DNA from: Tepidanaerobacteraceae bacterium
GTDB taxonomy: Bacteria > Bacillota > Thermosediminibacteria > Thermosediminibacterales > Tepidanaerobacteraceae
DNA length: 64,000 nt
Assembly: GCA_024655905.1 (NCBI GenBank)
Contig: JANLFP010000001.1
Span: 332,336-396,335, forward strand
Direction: 5' to 3'
The position numbers and the translations under genes were made by a program. Every line of letters starts with the position of its first letter. The first letter of the stretch is position 1. This document shows positions 52,054 to 61,057 of this stretch, in pieces. A model generated the notes under the pieces. The model was not told the origin of the DNA. It was given only the letters and a program-made list of their open reading frames with translations, and ran no database searches.

Positions 52054-53649
52054 TTATTCGAATATTTTCCCTTTTACTCTGATTCGTATCTTTTCGCGTT
52101 TTCCGGGCATGTAGGCAAAAGGAATCTCTTCCACATCCAGCACTTCTACGGTATCGCGAATCGCTCCAGCTTTTTCCGCTTCGTCTTTTGCCTTTTCGAT
52201 TACTTTATTTATAGCGGCGTCCCTGTCCTCAATCTCCAAATCAGCCACGCCTTCGGCATATGCTCCGATTTCGGCAATGGTTGTGCCTATAGCGCCGCAA
52301 ACCTCAAAGTGAGGCGGCATTACCACTTCGGATATGCCTTCAAGGTTCTCCCTGGGCACCACAAGCGCACCGCCGCCCACAAAAATGGCCTTGACGTTGC
52401 CGGCCACCGTCTTCATCTGGTCTACGGCTACTTCCAGCGTATTCTTTATCATTTTATACGCCGCTTCTACAAGGTCTTTGTCTAAAGCTTTAACCTTATC
52501 GATGTGAGGCGCAAAGTCCGTGTCAAAGATATCGAGCTTTTTATCAAGGATTCCCCTGGCCACTGCGATATCATGGGTGGTAATTATCGGACCGCCGAAA
52601 GACTTGCCCAATCTGACCAGGTTATATCCGACGCTCTCGGGGCCATGGGCTATAACCTCGTTGCCCTTGGTTTTCACTATTGTTCCGCCGCCAAGAGCTA
52701 TGGACATAAGGTCTGGGCATCTGATGTTTGTCTTTACTCCTCCGATAGTTACCGTTATTGAAGATTCTCTCGGGAATCCGTTTACTATATACGCGACATC
52801 CGTCGAAGTCCCGCCTATGTCTACCACAACACCATTATCAATACCGGAAAGATAAACCGCACCTCTGACACTGGCCGCAGGTCCCGACGCCACTGTGAAA
52901 ATCGGGTAATTCACCGCATAATCCGCCGACATGACCGTCCCGTCATTCTGAACTATGAAAAGAGGAGCCTCGATGCCGCGTTCCTTTGCGGCTTTTTTAA
53001 GGGCTTCCACAGCCCTTCTCATCACCGTTATGACCGATGCGTTCAAAATGGTGGAGTTTTCCCTCTCCAGGAGAGATATGGAAGCAATATGGTTTGAAAG
53101 GGTAATCGGTATGTCTCCCAGTTCTTCTCTTATTATTTCCGCTGTTCTTTCTTCCTGGTCCGGTATCATCGGCGAAAAGACGCCGGTTATGGCTATGGAG
53201 TCAACTTTCCCCTTGATTTTCGCACATGCGCTCCTGATCGCTTCTTCATCGAGGGGAACCACATCTCTTCCATCGTATTCTTTTCCGCCACGCACTATGA
53301 ATATATTTTCCGCTCCACCGATGGCCGCTTTCAAATCCTCCGGCCATCCTGTAAGAGGGGGGATAGCAGTCGTCGCCGGTGCTCCCAGCCTGAAAATGCC
53401 GACTTTATTCAGATTTTTCCTTTCGATAATCGCATTGGTGGTATGGGTTGTTCCCAGCGATACCAGGCTTATTTCTGATACTTCGGCTTTTTTGGTTCTC
53501 AGCAAAACATCCAGAGCATTTATGATTCCCGTGGTAACATCATCGGTAGTGAGTGCTTTTGCCTTTGCCAGAACCTCTTTGCCCCTGAGCATTACGCCGT
53601 CGGTAAAAGTCCCGCCCACATCGAATCCGATTCTTACATCTTTTGCCAT
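52054..53649 (-). CDS. hyuA: Hydantoinase/oxoprolinase family protein (HyuA)
   Basis: 531 residues with the actin-like ATPase signatures DVGGTFTDGVML (near the start) and VDIGGTSTDVAYIVNGFP (about 263-280). HyuA proteins hydrolyse ATP to open hydantoins, 5-oxoproline or related cyclic amides, usually with HyuB. No hyuB is present. The family's longer C-terminal part is absent, as in the shorter HyuA class. Second gene after the racemase (13-bp gap). Confidence 0.9.
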   Translation of the reverse strand: MAKDVRIGFDVGGTFTDGVMLRGKEVLAKAKALTTDDVTTGIINALDVLLRTKKAEVSEISLVSLGTTHTTNAIIERKNLNKVGIFRLGAPATTAIPPLTGWPEDLKAAIGGAENIFIVRGGKEYDGRDVVPLDEEAIRSACAKIKGKVDSIAITGVFSPMIPDQEERTAEIIREELGDIPITLSNHIASISLLERENSTILNASVITVMRRAVEALKKAAKERGIEAPLFIVQNDGTVMSADYAVNYPIFTVASGPAASVRGAVYLSGIDNGVVVDIGGTSTDVAYIVNGFPRESSITVTIGGVKTNIRCPDLMSIALGGGTIVKTKGNEVIAHGPESVGYNLVRLGKSFGGPIITTHDIAVARGILDKKLDIFDTDFAPHIDKVKALDKDLVEAAYKMIKNTLEVAVDQMKTVAGNVKAIFVGGGALVVPRENLEGISEVVMPPHFEVCGAIGTTIAEIGAYAEGVADLEIEDRDAAINKVIEKAKDEAEKAGAIRDTVEVLDVEEIPFAYMPGKREKIRIRVKGKIFE

Positions 53650-53662
53650 ATGTTCTTCCTCC

Positions 53663-54436
53663 TCACTTGTGCCATAGTCCTTTAATATCGTATTGCTTTT
53701 CCAGTTCCCACTCTTCTATTTCAAAAAGAGGCGGCGTTTCGAAGCCGTATTTCTTGCTGTGAAGCCATCCGAATCTGTCTTTCAGTTCCACAAGAAATTC
53801 CGCATATTTTAAGGGCCCGATAATGGCGTCAACCACCGGAACATTTACGTATTCCTGAAGCTCTTTATAGAATCCAAACTGTATCGTGCATCCCAGTATT
53901 ATGGCTTCTGCCCCGTCCTTTTCCACCGCTTCCTTTGCCGCATCTTTAAGCTTTTGTATTGTGACTTTCTCATCGGCATGAAAATCGTAAACTCCAAGAC
54001 CCAGGGATTTGAATGACGCCAGTTTGTCTTTAAAGCCGTTTAATACCACATTGTCCATCATCTGCGGAATCCATTTGTCCCTTCCAACAATGACAGAAAA
54101 TTTGTGCCCCAGAGTCGCCGCAATATGCATGCAAGCTTCGGCCGGAGCCGTGACAACCATTTTTTCCACTATTTCTCTTGCGTCGTGAAGCCCCGGATCA
54201 TAAAAACAGCCGATTACGGATGCATCATAGCCATCCTTTTCGGCCTGTTTTATTAAATGCAGCGTTTCGGGGATTACAAGCGCTTCATAATACCTGTACT
54301 CAAGGTGTTTGGGTCCCCTCTTTAAAGAAACCACATCCACCTGTGTTTGAGGCTGTTTGATTTCATCAAGCGCGTCTTTAATAGGCTTATCGAAGATATC
54401 AGTGCCGACCGGATTAATCCACAAAATTTTAGACAT
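53663..54436 (-). CDS. Asp/Glu/hydantoin racemase family protein
   Basis: 257 residues from ATG 54436 (GGAGG about 10 nt upstream; an earlier in-frame start is less well supported). The two expected catalytic cysteines are in SVIGCFYDPGLHDARE (first) and IILGCTIQFGF (second), as in hydantoin racemase. Would equilibrate hydantoin enantiomers or a related acid before ring opening. First gene of the DUF917 operon. Confidence 0.85.
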   Translation of the reverse strand: MSKILWINPVGTDIFDKPIKDALDEIKQPQTQVDVVSLKRGPKHLEYRYYEALVIPETLHLIKQAEKDGYDASVIGCFYDPGLHDAREIVEKMVVTAPAEACMHIAATLGHKFSVIVGRDKWIPQMMDNVVLNGFKDKLASFKSLGLGVYDFHADEKVTIQKLKDAAKEAVEKDGAEAIILGCTIQFGFYKELQEYVNVPVVDAIIGPLKYAEFLVELKDRFGWLHSKKYGFETPPLFEIEEWELEKQYDIKGLWHK

Positions 54437-54560
54437 AATGCAAATACCTCCTTCCAAGAAATTTAATAGTTTTATTATAATTTTTTCAACGCGCTAAAAG
54501 CCATATCCTTGGGCAACAAAAAAATAAGGATTTTTTGTCGCAAGAGGATAACAAGAATAA

Positions 54561-54605
54561 CAGGCTGCCCGCGGCACAAACACAATCATGCGCGATGGCA
54601 GCCTG
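54561..54605 (-). terminator. Hairpin behind pucR
   Basis: CAGGCTGCC (54561-54569) and GGCAGCCTG (54597-54605) form a perfect 9-bp stem with a long loop, 60 bp after the pucR stop. Either strand is trailed by a short T-rich stretch. It would separate pucR from the racemase operon. Confidence 0.45.
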
Positions 54606-54664
54606 GCCTTTTGATAATTGTACTGATGGGATTTTTTCAATTGCTTCTGATTATAAAAACCATA

Positions 54665-56365
54665 TCAGGAAAGCATCTTCAACGCTTTTATGAGAATATG
54701 ATAATAAAGCCTTTTTTGTTCATCCTGGAGTATATCCTCACCGGTCAGTTCCCTGATTTTTTTTAGACGGTACTTTATCGTATTGGGATGGGTGTAGAGC
54801 TTTTTCGCAGTATCCTTTATGCTGCCGTTGCTGTCCAGAAAAACCTCCAGCGTTTCGATAAGATTGCTGTTTTTATTTAAGTCGTGCTCATATAGCCTGG
54901 AAAACCATCTATCCCTCAATATTTCCTCTTTTTTGTCCGGAATTGATATCAATTTATATATCCCGAGGTCATCATAAAAACTAATTTTCCCTCTGCCGAA
55001 CAGCTTATTCCCTATATCCTTTGCAAATATGGCTTCCCTATAAACTCTTTTTAATTCTTCAATATTTTCCATTGCGGAACTTACGCCCATCGACAATGAA
55101 ACATCGGGATTCCTCGCGGAAAATTCATTTGTCACTTTATAAAACAAATCATTCAATGTTTTTTTGTATAGCATTTCTCTCATATATTCAATTCTGGTAA
55201 ACCCTACGAGAAGTATGCCGGCGTCGCTTTTTGGGACAAATAGCAGAACCCTGCTCTTCATGTCTTTGCATGCTTCTTCAATGGCCTTTTTCAAGTCCCT
55301 TTTTATCTTTTGAATATGTTCTTCGCCTTTTTCATAATTGTCTCTGCAGTATTTTTCAAAATCGTCAATGTCAAAAATGACGACAAAATTTTTATCCAGG
55401 AGGTTCAAACCAAGGGTCCGGGCTCTTTTCTTCATAAGCTCATTCGATGTGTATGCATCATTTATTATGTCTTCAAAAAAGTCCGACTTAAGCCTTTGCT
55501 CCGTCTCCAGGATGGCCAGGTTCTTTAATGTGTCAATCTTTAAAGCTGTTATCGTGCTGGGAAATGCAATTTTATATAATTTATTATCAAATTCAGTCAT
55601 TTCGCCCTGTTTTATGACTATCAAATAGCAATCCGTGTCATCATTGATGTTTACGATCGAAATAGCCAAATTAAAGTCATTTTCCCAGGAGACTACGTGA
55701 GTCTGATCGGGTTTGCTTTTGCTTCTTCTTGAAACATTTGTCTCAATATGGCATTTTGCAAAGTCGCATATTTTTATCAAATTCTCTTCGATTAAACCGC
55801 CGCTTTTCCCTCTTAAAACCATATCAACAGGTTTAAAACTCTCGTCGAGAAAAAGCACGCTTTTATTTATAATCGAAGATAATTTGTCTATTATCTCGTG
55901 CACCCCTCCATTTGTCAACAATATGTTATTCATCAAATTGTTAATTTCCTGAGCTTTTTTGAGGGCCAGCTCCTCCCTGTTCAGCAAAGCTTCATATGTT
56001 TTTTTCATGATTAGGGAATAGGGCAATTTTCTGTCTATTAAAAATAAGGGAAAGTTAATTTCATCTGAAAGCTTTATTAAGCAATCCGGCACCTGAGCGA
56101 AAGTGTCATTCCCCGGATGTATAAAAATACATGCAGCTTCACCCCTGCTCAAACCTTTTATAAGATTGAGCCTTTCCTCAACGGTCTTGTACGGATATAG
56201 GGTTGTCAATACCATTTCTCCGCCCTGAAGCCATTCAAAACAATCGGGAATTTCTATAACGCTTACCGATTTTATAACCCTTGATTCCCCATTTCTTCCG
56301 CCAGCCCAATAAATGCCATCATCTTTTAAAATTTCATAAGCCTCTTTTACAGTTATGCCTTCCAT
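54665..56365 (-). CDS. pucR: PucR family transcriptional regulator
   Basis: 566 residues from ATG 56365 (GGAGGAG 7 nt upstream). N-terminal PucR ligand-binding region (residues 1-125), a middle degenerate GGDEF-like domain, and a C-terminal HTH_30 (SNGSIKDTAKKLYTHPNTIKYRLKKI). PucR types control purine, hydantoin and similar degradation, usually as activators. Divergent from the permease and upstream of the DUF917 operon, so it should govern both. Confidence 0.9.
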   Translation of the reverse strand: MEGITVKEAYEILKDDGIYWAGGRNGESRVIKSVSVIEIPDCFEWLQGGEMVLTTLYPYKTVEERLNLIKGLSRGEAACIFIHPGNDTFAQVPDCLIKLSDEINFPLFLIDRKLPYSLIMKKTYEALLNREELALKKAQEINNLMNNILLTNGGVHEIIDKLSSIINKSVLFLDESFKPVDMVLRGKSGGLIEENLIKICDFAKCHIETNVSRRSKSKPDQTHVVSWENDFNLAISIVNINDDTDCYLIVIKQGEMTEFDNKLYKIAFPSTITALKIDTLKNLAILETEQRLKSDFFEDIINDAYTSNELMKKRARTLGLNLLDKNFVVIFDIDDFEKYCRDNYEKGEEHIQKIKRDLKKAIEEACKDMKSRVLLFVPKSDAGILLVGFTRIEYMREMLYKKTLNDLFYKVTNEFSARNPDVSLSMGVSSAMENIEELKRVYREAIFAKDIGNKLFGRGKISFYDDLGIYKLISIPDKKEEILRDRWFSRLYEHDLNKNSNLIETLEVFLDSNGSIKDTAKKLYTHPNTIKYRLKKIRELTGEDILQDEQKRLYYHILIKALKMLS

Positions 56366-56477
56366 CAGAACTCCTCCATTGCCCGGCTTTGTCTTTTTAA
56401 AATAAAAATCCTGCATAAATTTGTTGGATGCCGCCAAGCCCTTTTCTGTCTCGCGAGCAGGAAAAGGGACGGTTTTA

Positions 56478-56505
56478 TTTAATATATTACACTTAATATA
56501 TTAAA
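56478..56505. promoter_or_regulatory. Perfect AT-rich palindrome, candidate PucR operator
   Basis: TTTAATATATTA-CACT-TAATATATTAAA, a perfect 12-bp inverted repeat, in the region between pucR (start 56365) and the permease (start 56643). Size and place suit a dimeric regulator of both genes. Confidence 0.55.
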
Positions 56506-56642
56506 TCAACCTTTTTACATTTTCATCGGTTTTATAAAAATTTTTAAAATATCAAATTATTTGGAGGTGATATGCACAATACAGCAAATCACGCACATGG
56601 TTTTTCTAATTCAGCTATTTATTTTGAAAGGAGTACAGTAGT

Positions 56643-57941
56643 ATGGAAAACAGCAAAAATCAAGTTAATTTTGAGGAGGAGTATTCTCAAAAGCCCATAC
56701 CGCAATCGATGCGCAAACACTGGTTTTATGCAGCCAGCGTATACATTGGAATGTGCGCGGTTCTTGCATGTAGCATGGCAGGCGGAGGCTTGATTTACGG
56801 CCTTACATTGCCGCAGGCCATTGTAGCCATGTTTTTAGGCCTTGTTGCCCTGGTCGCATTGTTTTACATCCCCCTCGGCAAAATCGGAGCTGAACAGGGT
56901 TTAAACACTTACCTCATAGGAGAATGCGCTTTTGGAAAAAGAGGAAGCGATATAGCAGCATCCTTTATTGTCACTGTCATACCTTGCATAGCCTGGTACG
57001 GCATTGAGGTTTCAATAGCCACTCAGGCAATGGCGGCTGTAATTCCCATGAGCAAAATGGCTTTCAATATCGTAACGCTATTGTTCGGCATCATATTTGC
57101 GATTCCCGCAATGTACGGCATTTTGTCCATGGCATGGCTGAACTGGATAAGTCTTCCCATTATGATTTACATTATTATATTTGGCGTCGGCAAAGCAATA
57201 ATGGGAACGGGAGCGGGCAGCTTGTGGACATACAGCCCGCAGCAAAATATGGGACTGATGTGGGGCATTAACATGCAGATCGGCATGATTGCTGTTGGAT
57301 GCTCTTTCGTCGCAGATTATACGAGATGGATAAAAAACAAGTGGAGCGATATAACGTATTCTGGCATTGTGGGTCTTTTTCCGGCTACTTCAGTCCTTAC
57401 AATCGCAGGTATGATTATGGCCCTTTCGGCAACAAAACTCGGTGTAAAGGAACCATGGAACATTGTAGAGGTCATGATGAAACTTGGCATGCCGGCTATG
57501 GCCCTCGTATTTGTCTTTTTGCTTCAGTGGACCACATGCATCACATCTGCATACAGCTAGGGCCTGGCGCTGAAAAAGGCATTTGGAGGCAGCAGGTTCT
57601 ATCTTACGCTTTTTTCCGCTCTCATAGGCACCGCATTTGCCATATCGGGCATTGTAAGCCATTTCCTCGGCTTTGTATCCATACTCGCTTCCTGGGTAAC
57701 ACCTGTTGCCGGAGTGATAATCGCCGAATACTTTTTTGTTTCCAGGAAAAGATTCGTTCGAAGGGAAGGCATATACTGGCCGGGTTTGATTTCCGCATTA
57801 ATCGGCGGGTTCATATCGTGGAAAGTCAAATTTTTCATACCGGCTATAAATGGACTTATCATAGGCGGACTGTTATACTATATCTATCATAGAGCTTTGG
57901 GTCTGTTTGTTCCGACTGAACCTGTTGTTGAAGTGAAATAA
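56643..57941 (+). pseudogene. NCS1 cytosine/hydantoin-type permease interrupted by a TAG
   Basis: Coding for about 432 residues if read through; 12 membrane spans with NCS1-type signatures (SMRKHWFYAASVYIG, EQGLNTYLIGECAFG, IPCIAWYGIEVSI). A TAG at 57558-57560 ends the protein at TTCITSAYS after 305 residues; the downstream frame (GLALKKAFGG...) continues with permease-like sequence for about 126 codons to a proper stop. AAAGGAG before the ATG. Would import a nucleobase, hydantoin or allantoin-like ring, matching its PucR/HyuA neighbours. May be a decay, a sequencing error, or a suppressed codon. Confidence 0.85.
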
Positions 57942-57974
57942 TTTCTTGAACAATTGATGACCGGCAAGTTTTAA

Positions 57975-58006
57975 TTTATCTATTCCAAAACATAGATAAA
58001 TATTTT
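57975..58006 (+). terminator. Terminator of the permease gene
   Basis: TTTATCTAT (57975-57983) with ATAGATAAA (57992-58000), then TATTTTC. Confidence 0.7.
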
Positions 58007-58188
58007 CATCATCTGATGGTATTGAGTTTTTCATGCAGCAAGCATCGAAAAGAACATCCACACATGCAAAACGGGGCTCGGAATGACCGTTTATGGGCAC
58101 CATGAGCAAAAAAAGCCTGCCATAAACAATTCTACTGCAGACGTATTTCTGATTTGGGTCGCTGTCAAAGTGGTCAAGAAGACTCGTT

Positions 58189-58227
58189 TGAGTCAGGGGA
58201 AGAGTCAAGGAACCGTCCCCTGACTCA
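58189..58227. repeat. Palindromic repeat copy 3, partly deleted
   Basis: The right arm is complete (58202-58227) but the left arm keeps only TGAGTCAGGGGA (58189-58200), leaving a 12-bp stem. It shares the core of copies 1 and 2. It supplies the last residues (SQGTVP) and stop of the lipoprotein gene beside it. Confidence 0.85.
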
Positions 58228-59119
58228 TTTCTATGGATTTAATAGCATCCTGCATGTTTTTTTCCGCTATCTGGGCCTTTATTTTTATAAGATTGGGGTC
58301 TCTTTCTTTTATTGCCTGCCCCAATTCCTTCAATGAATATTCCACTTTGCTGACGGTGGCAATATCTTTTATCTGAGGTTTTACTGTTTCCCACACCCCC
58401 AGAGCATCGTTTATGGCTTTTTCGGCCTCAGCATCCTCTCCGGCAAGTGCCCTGTATGCAGCGTTTCTCAGATTGCACAGCACTTTTTTGGCATCCGGGG
58501 GGGATTTGGTTTTGAACAGTTTTTCAAACGACACCGTTTTTTCATAAAGGTCATTGGCCGCAAGCAACCCGTGATACAGTTCCTTTCTGGTGAGGGTTAT
58601 CGTCAGTTCATTGAGCTTACTGCTGAAAGCATCCACCATTTCCAAAGCCGCTCCGTTCTTTACGGCCTCTGGCTGGAAACTGTTCCATTGGGTGTGTATC
58701 TGTGTTATTTCCTTTTCAAACTTTGCCCAGTCGGGTTCTGGACTCTGCCCGCTCTGACCCTGGCCTCCTTGCTGTCCCTGACTTTTCTGACCACCTTGCT
58801 GTTCTTTCCCCTGCTGGCTGCTCTGAGATTTACTCTGTTCTCCCTGCTTTTGTTCACTTTCCGGGGGTTTTGCCTGAGTCGGGGGTTTTGGGGGCGGCGC
58901 CTGCCTTTTCAAGTATTCCTTCTCGAACTCTTTTACTAGATTATCCACACTGTTTTGAAGTTTTTTCAGGTTCAAAGATTCCTGCTTCTCATTTTCGGAA
59001 GGCTTTGCAGGAGACTTGGCTGGCTTTTTGGAACAGCTTTGCGCAAACGCAGCAAGCAATATCACGGCAGTTAGCAAGACAATAAAGAAAAACACTCCCG
59101 GTTTTTTACAGGCTTTCAT
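58205..59119 (-). CDS. Lipoprotein with Gln/Gly/Ser-rich linker
   Basis: 304 residues. Lipoprotein signal ending FAQSC (Cys about 29), a Gln/Gly/Ser/Pro-rich stretch (about 70-130) and a helical C-terminal domain with repeated NLRNAAYRALAGEDAEAE-type helices. No family recognised with confidence. The final residues and stop come from the palindromic repeat at 58189, so the end of this gene may be a recent change. RBS AGAGGTG before ATG. Confidence 0.75.
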   Translation of the reverse strand: MKACKKPGVFFFIVLLTAVILLAAFAQSCSKKPAKSPAKPSENEKQESLNLKKLQNSVDNLVKEFEKEYLKRQAPPPKPPTQAKPPESEQKQGEQSKSQSSQQGKEQQGGQKSQGQQGGQGQSGQSPEPDWAKFEKEITQIHTQWNSFQPEAVKNGAALEMVDAFSSKLNELTITLTRKELYHGLLAANDLYEKTVSFEKLFKTKSPPDAKKVLCNLRNAAYRALAGEDAEAEKAINDALGVWETVKPQIKDIATVSKVEYSLKELGQAIKERDPNLIKIKAQIAEKNMQDAIKSIEMSQGTVP

Positions 59120-59295
59120 GATATCACCTCTAAAAATTTCCTGGGAGTATTTTTCCCCCGCCGTACCATCTTTATCCGCATGTTTTTGCTTAAATCATTG
59201 TATTATTCAGCTGCAGGAACCTAGGCCGCTGCTGGTGATGTCCAAATGACCTTCAGCAGGATAGTTACATTCTGCACTATAATCGTGATATAATT

Positions 59296-59724
59296 TTATG
59301 AATCTACCAAAGCGAATATAAGCTCTCCTTCCGCAACCACCTCGCCGCTTGCTCTGGCAATTGCTTTGCCTTTCCCGACAGGCCCTTTGACTCTGGTAAG
59401 CTCCACTTCCAGAGTGAGGCAATCTCCAGGTACCACCTGCCTTTTGAATTTCATTTTTTCAATGCCCGCAAAAAGGGCAAGTTTGCCTCTGTTCGCCTCA
59501 GAGCTCAAAATGGCGCATGCTCCCACCTGGGCCAGTGCTTCCACGACGAGCACACCGGGCATAATGGGTCTGCCCGGAAAATGTCCCTGGAAATACGGCT
59601 CGTTTATTGAAACGTTTTTTATGCCTACCGCTCTTTTCCCTTCTTCCAGTTCAAGTATTCTATCCACCAGCAGAAAAGGATATCGGTGGGGAATTATTTT
59701 TTGAATATCCTCTATGTTCAGCAT
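59296..59724 (-). CDS. fabZ: 3-hydroxyacyl-ACP dehydratase FabZ
   Basis: 142 residues from ATG 59724 (AAAGGAAG upstream). Hot-dog fold with catalytic His in [13 protein letters not shown] and Glu in [11 protein letters not shown]-terminal [13 protein letters not shown]. Dehydrates the 3-hydroxyacyl chain in type II fatty acid synthesis. It lies behind flagellar genes, as often in Clostridia, not in a fab operon. Confidence 0.95.
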   Translation of the reverse strand: MLNIEDIQKIIPHRYPFLLVDRILELEEGKRAVGIKNVSINEPYFQGHFPGRPIMPGVLVVEALAQVGACAILSSEANRGKLALFAGIEKMKFKRQVVPGDCLTLEVELTRVKGPVGKGKAIARASGEVVAEGELIFALVDS

Positions 59725-59825
59725 AATTGTTCTTCCTTTCTCAAAAAATTCCGGAGGCGAGCAATTACAGCGCCCCCGGAAAATTTCGTCGCAACCGTTC
59801 ATCCTCAGAATAGTTATGTCTTGTT

Positions 59826-60143
59826 TTAAATGTATTTTGACAGCTGTTTGTATATTTGATCCGCAAGACCAAGCCCTCCGCCTTTAGAAAGCTCCTCTGC
59901 CAGAGCTTCGTCGTGCATGGACTGGATTATGTCATATGAGACGCCCTGCTCTAAAAAGCCTTCTTTTGGAACCGTATCGCGCATTTTTTGCAAAAGATAG
60001 TATACAAATATGGATTCAAACTGCTCACATGCTTTTTTCAACTGTCGTTTATTTTCCCACGAGGCCGAAGCTTTACCGGATAGGCAAGATACGCTTTCAT
60101 CAAATGGCTCCACGTTAAAATTTGCTGCATTGATTATATCCAT
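59826..60143 (-). CDS. Flagellar rod-assembly protein, FlgJ N-terminal-like
   Basis: 105 residues with the rod-binding domain of FlgJ ([24 protein letters not shown], then [14 protein letters not shown]) and no peptidoglycan hydrolase domain. Works with flagellar rod proteins. 14 bp behind flgG. Confidence 0.88.
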   Translation of the reverse strand: MDIINAANFNVEPFDESVSCLSGKASASWENKRQLKKACEQFESIFVYYLLQKMRDTVPKEGFLEQGVSYDIIQSMHDEALAEELSKGGGLGLADQIYKQLSKYI

Positions 60144-60157
60144 CGCGGAGCACCCCT

Positions 60158-60964
60158 CTACTGCCTGAGGTTGTTGGCCTCTCCCAGCATCTCGTCGGAT
60201 GTCTGGATGGCCTTTGTATTAATCTCATATGCCCTCTGGGCTGTGATGAGGTTCACCATTTCTTCCACCACCTGAACATTGGACATCTCCAGAAATCCCT
60301 GGAGAATGGAACCATACCCCGTATCTGAAGCGTCCTGCTTCACCTGATATTCCCCCGATGCCGCAGTCTGTTCGTACAGATTATCTCCGCATGCCAGCAG
60401 ACCTTCAGGATTCATGAACTTTGCCAGACCTATCTGTCCCAGTTCCTCAACTTCGCCGTCACCATTTTTTCCGGTTATGAGGCCATCTGCAGAAATACTG
60501 ATTTCGGTATATCCATCGGGTATGGTTATATGATCTTCATCGGCGCTTAATACGTAATAACCTTCGGATGTTACCAGATTTCTGTCGGTGCCGTCCAAAG
60601 ATATTTTAAATGCTCCATCCCGGGTAAATGCGAAAGTTCCGTCGGGCCTTTCAACCATAAAAAACCCATCTCCATCAATGGCCAGGTCGAATGTGTTCCC
60701 GGTTTCCTGCAAATTCCCTTCGGTAAATGTCCTGGTGGTAGCCGCAGGCCTTACGCCGTGTCCCACCTGCAGTCCCACGGGATTGCCCAATCCCTGCTGG
60801 TAAACATCGGGTCTTTTCAAAGTTTCATAGAGAAGATCCTTGAACTCCGCCCTGCTCTTTTTAAAGCCCGTAGTATTTACATTGGCCAGGTTGTTGGAAA
60901 TGACATCCATATTAAGCTGCTGCGCCTTCATCCCTGAACTGGCGCTCCATAATGCCCGCATCAT
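60158..60964 (-). CDS. flgG: Flagellar basal-body rod protein FlgG
   Basis: 268 residues; start MMRALWSASSGMKAQQLNMDVISNNLANVNTTGFKK is the rod-protein N-terminal helix and the end EMVNLITAQRAYEINTKAIQTSDEML the matching C-terminal helix. Full length. Forms the distal rod outside the membrane. Confidence 0.93.
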   Translation of the reverse strand: MMRALWSASSGMKAQQLNMDVISNNLANVNTTGFKKSRAEFKDLLYETLKRPDVYQQGLGNPVGLQVGHGVRPAATTRTFTEGNLQETGNTFDLAIDGDGFFMVERPDGTFAFTRDGAFKISLDGTDRNLVTSEGYYVLSADEDHITIPDGYTEISISADGLITGKNGDGEVEELGQIGLAKFMNPEGLLACGDNLYEQTAASGEYQVKQDASDTGYGSILQGFLEMSNVQVVEEMVNLITAQRAYEINTKAIQTSDEMLGEANNLRQ

Positions 60965-61057
60965 GGCGAAACCCTCCTAATTTTATGCAATTTTTTTCAC
61001 TGCATCAGTCAGTCCGCAGCGGAGGGCCCCTGCAATGCAGTCCGGCCCTGATTTGGA

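Noticed and set aside
54505-54537. Hairpin ATCCTT..AAGGAT followed by T on the plus strand
   Set aside because: No plus-strand gene lies upstream and the stem is only 6 bp; a real terminator role is unlikely.
56466-56474. GGGACGGTT before the permease, like a fragment of the palindromic repeat
   Set aside because: Only nine bases match; too short to call a remnant.
57558-57560. Pyrrolysine at the permease TAG
   Set aside because: Transporters of this family are not known to use it, no pyrrolysine genes are in the window, and simple decay or error is likelier.
57299-57892. Long plus-strand open frame overlapping the permease end
   Set aside because: It is an out-of-frame reading of the permease, whose own frame carries clear membrane spans on both sides of the stop.
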